From positions 1-64,000 of the forward strand of contig DATMKU010000032.1 of NCBI GenBank assembly GCA_035570935.1: 64,000 nt of DNA. The letters run 5' to 3'. The DNA is from AP-15 sp035570935. Lineage in GTDB: Bacteria; Pseudomonadota; Alphaproteobacteria; ATCC43930; CGMCC-115725. The position numbers were made by a program, and so were the translations under genes. This document shows, one piece after another, positions 60,541 through 64,000 of this stretch (position 1 is the stretch's first letter; each line of letters opens with the position of its first letter). The notes beneath the pieces were generated by a model. That model was not told the origin of the DNA. It worked only from the letters and a program-made list of their open reading frames with translations, and made no database searches.

Positions 60541-61582
60541 TGGCGGTGCCGCGGGCCGGGTCGGTAAACCCGGCCTGGTTCACGGTCCGCTCGCGCCGCG
60601 CGAGGTCGATGTCGTATCGCACCATCATCCCGACCAGCTCCGTAAAGTCGATCCGCGGCTCCCAGCCGAGCCTTTCCCTCGCCTTGGTCGGATCGCCGCA
60701 CAGCGCGTTCACCTCGGTCGGGCGGAAATAGCGGCGGTCAACCTCCACATGCCGCCGCCAGTCGAGCCCGGCGGCGGCAAAGGCGACCTCGACCAGTTCG
60801 CGGACGCTGTGCGCCTCCCCGGTGGCGACAACATAGTCGCCCGGCCGCTCCTGCTGCAGCATCAGCCACATGGCTTCGACATAGTCGCCGGCAAAGCCCC
60901 AATCGCGCTGCGCTTCGAGGTTACCCAGATAAAGCTTATCTTGCAGGCCCTGCGTGATGCGCCCCACCGCCCGCGTCACCTTGCGTGTAACAAACGTCTC
61001 GCCGCGACGCGGGCTCTCATGATTGAACAGAATGCCGTTGCAGATGAACAGACCATAGGCCTCGCGATAGTTGACCGCAAACCAATGCGCCGCCGCCTTG
61101 CTGACGCCATAAGGACTGCGCGGGTAAAACGGCGTCCTTTCGCTTTGCGGCGGCGCCGCCGCACCGAACATTTCCGATGAGCCGGCCTGATAATAGCGTA
61201 CCGGGCGGCCGCCATGCAAGACATGGTCGCGGACGGCTTCGATCAACCGCAAGGTTCCGATGGCGACCACCTCGGCGGTATATTCAGGGATGTCGAACGA
61301 AACCTTGACGTGGCTTTGGGCGCCGAGGTTGTAGACTTCGTCGGGATCGACGGTTTCGAGCACCCGCCGCAATCCTGTACCGTCGGTCAAGTCGCCATAG
61401 TGTAAAGTCAACCTGGCGCCGCTGATATGGGAATCATGGTAAAGATGATCGATGCGATCGGTGTTGAACAGGCTTGCGCGCCGCATTACGCCGTGGACTT
61501 CATATCCTTTCGCAAGCAGGAATTCGCTGAGATAGGAGCCGTCCTGCCCGGTAACGCCGGTGATCAGCGCGCACTTTGCCAT
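60524..61582 (-). CDS. gmd: GDP-mannose 4,6-dehydratase
   Basis: This 352-residue NDP-sugar dehydratase has ALITGVTGQDGSYLSEFLLAKGYEVHGVMRR, QAGSSEMFGAAAPPQSERTPFYPRSPYGVSK (catalytic Thr/Ser-Glu and YxxxK) and NHESPRRGETFVTRKVTRAV. It makes GDP-4-keto-6-deoxymannose, the substrate of the downstream fcl product. I chose ATG 61582; the upstream TTG adds three unconserved residues. Confidence 0.96.
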   Translation of the reverse strand: MAKCALITGVTGQDGSYLSEFLLAKGYEVHGVMRRASLFNTDRIDHLYHDSHISGARLTLHYGDLTDGTGLRRVLETVDPDEVYNLGAQSHVKVSFDIPEYTAEVVAIGTLRLIEAVRDHVLHGGRPVRYYQAGSSEMFGAAAPPQSERTPFYPRSPYGVSKAAAHWFAVNYREAYGLFICNGILFNHESPRRGETFVTRKVTRAVGRITQGLQDKLYLGNLEAQRDWGFAGDYVEAMWLMLQQERPGDYVVATGEAHSVRELVEVAFAAAGLDWRRHVEVDRRYFRPTEVNALCGDPTKARERLGWEPRIDFTELVGMMVRYDIDLARRERTVNQAGFTDPARGTAIAGSD

Positions 61583-62248
61583 GCGCCCCAAGCTATCACA
61601 GTTCCATCGTCAATGATGCCGAAAACTTGATTTCGGCTCTTGTTGATGGCCAATAGAATCCACGCTCAAACCGGGCCCCCAGAGCGAACTTGGTAAATAT
61701 CGGCATTCGGTCTCCGGAAACGCGCTGAGCGCGCCATCGATGGCGGCAGCGCAAGTGACGGCCAAAGTTACCATGCAGCTGATTAGTCAAGGAAGTAGCC
61801 GGCGCAGGCGATTCGGAAAATACCGCGCCGCGAAGCATTAGACTCACAACCCGTTAAACGCACACGGGCCGAAAGAGTAAACGGACGGCGAGCGCGCTTC
61901 GCTTGGGACCCGATTTGAAATGAGGTGAATATCCCAGCATCTTATCGTAGCCCCCACGCAAGCGAGGCGGTCCGGGGAAATCATGGTCTCTCAGCTCGGC
62001 CGGGGTTTAGGCCGCAGCATGGCCCACCACAGATCGTCGTGCCCGGACTTGGTCTAGCTTGACCCGGCCATCCACGGGACCAAGGACAGGCGATGAAGGC
62101 GTGGGTGGCGCGGCCAAGACGATCTGGCAATCGATATGCAACCCCCTGTTCTCCCCGAACAGCCATGCGCTTTCGCAGGAATGTCAGTCAACTCTTTGAC
62201 CTTTTGCCATTCTTTTCAAATCGGGTGCTTTAGCACCGCCTGGGTTAT
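61583..62248. other. non-coding stretch between gmd and the alpha/beta hydrolase
   Basis: This 666-base gap holds no protein I can support. It contains a copy of the dispersed repeat (20 bases at 62057-62076 identical to 21819-21838), flanked by related palindromic text, and should carry the gmd promoter near 61600. The rest is of moderate AT content with no clear structure. Confidence 0.5.
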
Positions 62249-63133
62249 TCACCCCAGCATCGAGCGGATGAAAGTGCAGCCGGCTTCGATCGCCCGCTGG
62301 CCGGCCTTCAGCTCGGGATGGAAGAGGTGCCAGACGTGGATCATCTCGGGCCAGATCTGCAGATCGACCCGCACATCGGCAGCCCCCGCGACCCCGGCCA
62401 GGCGCAGCGCGTCGTCGAGCAGCGTCTCGCAGGCGCCGACCTGGATCAAGAGCGGGGCGAGGCCATCGAGATCGCCGTAAATCGGCGCCGCCAATGGCGC
62501 GCGCGGGTTGGCGCCGTTCAGGTACATCTTGGCCATGTCGAGAATGCCGGCGCGCTGGACGGTCGGGTCGGCGGCGGCGCGGCTCGTCATCGTCTCGCCG
62601 ATGGCTTCCATATCGACCCAGGGCGAAATGCACCAGCCGCAACCCGGCTGCGCGAGCCCGGCGTCGCGGATCGCCAGCATCGCGGCGACGACCAGCCCGC
62701 CGCCGGCACTGTCGCCGGCGATCGCGACCCGGTCCGGTCGGATGCCGCGCCCCAAGAGAAAGCGATAGCCGGCGACCGCATCGTCGACCGCCGCCGGAAA
62801 CGGATGCTCCGGCGCGAGCCGGTAATCAAGCGCCAATGCCGCGATCCCGGCGGCCCGGCCGGCCGCCGCCACCAGATGGCGGTGGCTGTCGCGCGAGCCG
62901 ATCACATAACCGCCGCCGTGCAGATACAAGAGCGCCGCGTCGCGCGCGTCGTTCGGCGTCGCCGTCCATTCGGCGCCTATCCCGTTGGCGTTCACCGGCT
63001 CGACCCCAACATCGGCGGCGAGCCCATAGGTCAAGCCGCGGGCGTCGATATCCCGGCGCCGCTGGCGGTAATCATCCGACCGCGGCCGCGCCGCCAGTTT
63101 AGCGCGCAACGCAGTGATTTCCGTGTCGCTCAT
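62249..63133 (-). CDS. alpha/beta hydrolase (HSL-type esterase)
   Basis: This 294-residue esterase of the hormone-sensitive-lipase type has LLYLHGGGYVIGSRDSHRHLV (oxyanion hole HGGGY), the nucleophile in IAGDSAGGGLVVAAML, and Asp/His regions near the end (LLIQVGACETLLDD; MIHVWHLF). It hydrolyses short-chain esters. I chose ATG 63133 (MSDTEITALRAKL) with GGAGACC upstream; an ATG four codons earlier is possible. A cap domain of about 60 residues precedes the core. Confidence 0.92.
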   Translation of the reverse strand: MSDTEITALRAKLAARPRSDDYRQRRRDIDARGLTYGLAADVGVEPVNANGIGAEWTATPNDARDAALLYLHGGGYVIGSRDSHRHLVAAAGRAAGIAALALDYRLAPEHPFPAAVDDAVAGYRFLLGRGIRPDRVAIAGDSAGGGLVVAAMLAIRDAGLAQPGCGWCISPWVDMEAIGETMTSRAAADPTVQRAGILDMAKMYLNGANPRAPLAAPIYGDLDGLAPLLIQVGACETLLDDALRLAGVAGAADVRVDLQIWPEMIHVWHLFHPELKAGQRAIEAGCTFIRSMLG

Positions 63134-63175
63134 GGCGGTCTCCATTTTGCCCGGTCTCAGTTCCGCACTGCCGCT

Positions 63176-64000
63176 TCACAAGAGGTCCGTTACCGCCTCG
63201 CGATAGCGGGCGATCGCCGCCAGATGCTCGGCGGCGCTATGGCCGGCGATGCGCTTGTGGTGGTTGCTGGCGTAGGTCGTGTGCGCGGTGAGGTGGGTGA
63301 CCCCGGCCTCTTTCCAGAACCGGACCTCGCGCCGCCAATCCTCGGGGCCGCCGGAACCTGGGGAGACCCAGACCTCGATCCCGATCGCCGCCGGGTCGCG
63401 CCCGGCCTCGCGGGCCAACCCCCGCAATTTCGCGAAAGCCGCCAATGCCGCCTCGCCCGGCGGATAGGCAAGCGGCATAAAGCCGTCGCCATAGCGTGCA
63501 CAGCGTCGAAAGGTCGCCTCGGCGTGCCCGCCATACCAGATCGGCACGCGCCCCGAAGCCGGGCGCGGGTTGATGCCGGCGTCTTCAACATGGTGGAACT
63601 CGCCCTCGAAGCGGACGTGCGGCGCGGCCCACAACGCCTGCATGATCCGCACCTGTTCCGCCGAACGGCGCCCGCGATTGTGAAAATTCTCGTTGAGGCC
63701 GATGAATTCAACCTCGTTCCAGCCGACCCCGATGCCGAGCCGAAAGCGCCCCCCGGACAGCACATCGAGCGAGGCCGCCTGCTTTGCAACCAGCACCGCC
63801 TGGCGCTGTGCCAGGATCAGGACGCCGACGGCAAAGCCGATATTGTACGTGCAGCCCGACAAAAACCCGAACAGGACAAACGGGTCGTGATAGGCGGTGG
63901 CGGTGGTGCCGACCCGGCGCCCCTCGTGGTCCGCCGCCGGGTTGACGCCGAGCACATGATCGGGTGCCATCAGATGGGTAAAGCCGAGGCCCTCGGCCGC
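63176..64000 (-). CDS. LLM-class flavin-dependent oxidoreductase, 5' end cut by the right edge
   Basis: About 275 residues are present, with the C-terminus at 63176. The frame is open to the edge (AEGLGFTHLMAPDHVLGVNP), so the true start lies outside. Motifs are VLILAQRQAVLVAKQAASLDVLSGGRFRLGIGVGWNEVEF and RPASGRVPIWYGGHAEATFRR, typical of F420 or FMN-dependent luciferase-like monooxygenases. The missing part is probably only about 25-35 residues. Confidence 0.9.
   Translation of the reverse strand, partial: AAEGLGFTHLMAPDHVLGVNPAADHEGRRVGTTATAYHDPFVLFGFLSGCTYNIGFAVGVLILAQRQAVLVAKQAASLDVLSGGRFRLGIGVGWNEVEFIGLNENFHNRGRRSAEQVRIMQALWAAPHVRFEGEFHHVEDAGINPRPASGRVPIWYGGHAEATFRRCARYGDGFMPLAYPPGEAALAAFAKLRGLAREAGRDPAAIGIEVWVSPGSGGPEDWRREVRFWKEAGVTHLTAHTTYASNHHKRIAGHSAAEHLAAIARYREAVTDLL

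Noticed and set aside
61596..61847. 83-codon minus-strand frame in the gap after gmd
   Set aside because: No ribosome-binding site, no similarity and unremarkable composition; probably chance.
1..64000. CRISPR array, prophage or integrated element
   Set aside because: No regularly spaced repeats, no cas, integrase, transposase or phage structural genes, and no direct repeats flanking either tRNA.

Overview
This window is GC-rich, densely coding chromosomal DNA that looks like an alphaproteobacterium, most likely of the Rhodospirillales type. Support comes from gene order (argS, SPOR-type membrane protein, nagZ, site-2 protease, scpA, scpB; and trpD, trpC, moaC, moeA, lexA), from a lexA promoter carrying the alphaproteobacterial GAAC-N7-GAAC SOS box, from overlapping ATGA junctions, and from short hairpin repeats common in these genomes. 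No prophage, insertion sequence or CRISPR array was recognised.

Layout. 1-5.9 kb: a 5' fragment of an unknown gene, an ECF sigma factor with its RskA-type anti-sigma factor, a secreted fasciclin protein, a small Tat-signal protein, a DUF4331 protein, a small unknown protein and a NiCoT-type nickel/cobalt permease. 5.9-11.2 kb: a decay zone. A flavin monooxygenase is broken by an internal 112-bp inversion, a quinoprotein dehydrogenase/cytochrome c gene has about six frameshifts, and a relic of a thiolase 3' end and an AT-richer orphan gene follow. 11.3-15.8 kb: a small unknown protein, a thiolase/DUF35 pair, a FitAB/VapBC-like toxin-antitoxin pair and a four-domain rhodanese protein. 15.8-24.0 kb: the conserved scpB-scpA-M50-nagZ-(SPOR-less protein)-argS block, dgt, and a Phd/VapC-type toxin-antitoxin pair. 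24.2-33.3 kb: metabolic genes (hydantoinase B, VOC protein, malic enzyme, dienelactone hydrolase, CaiB/BaiF CoA-transferase, deaminase, methyltransferase, aldo/keto reductase). 33.4-33.7 kb: tRNA-Val(CAC) and an aberrant tRNA-like sequence. 33.7-48.1 kb: catabolic enzymes (MBL-fold hydrolase, TPP enzyme, ureohydrolase, M81 peptidase, GMC oxidoreductase, GatC-like/amidase pair, amidohydrolase), a YihY-family protein, a DNA glycosylase, and a decayed peptide ABC-transporter operon. 48.1-58.5 kb: trpD, a trpC-moaC fusion, moeA, lexA, an NDUFAF6-like protein, sodB, a Cys/Met-metabolism PLP enzyme and two further MoeA-family genes, one carrying a substrate-binding-like domain. 58.7-64 kb: a CHAP-domain envelope protein, the GDP-fucose pair gmd/fcl, an alpha/beta hydrolase and a truncated LLM-class oxidoreductase.

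Most interesting points. First, the monooxygenase pseudogene whose missing segment lies on the opposite strand between 6-bp inverted repeats; flipping it back restores the reading frame through both junctions. Second, the single reading frame that joins tryptophan synthesis (TrpC) to molybdenum-cofactor synthesis (MoaC), in a window with three MoeA-family genes. Third, deletion relics of a binding-protein/permease operon. Fourth, paired palindromes upstream of both toxin-antitoxin operons. Fifth, dispersed hairpin repeats that have become part of the ScpA and ScpB coding sequences. I saw no clearly new defence or mobile system.
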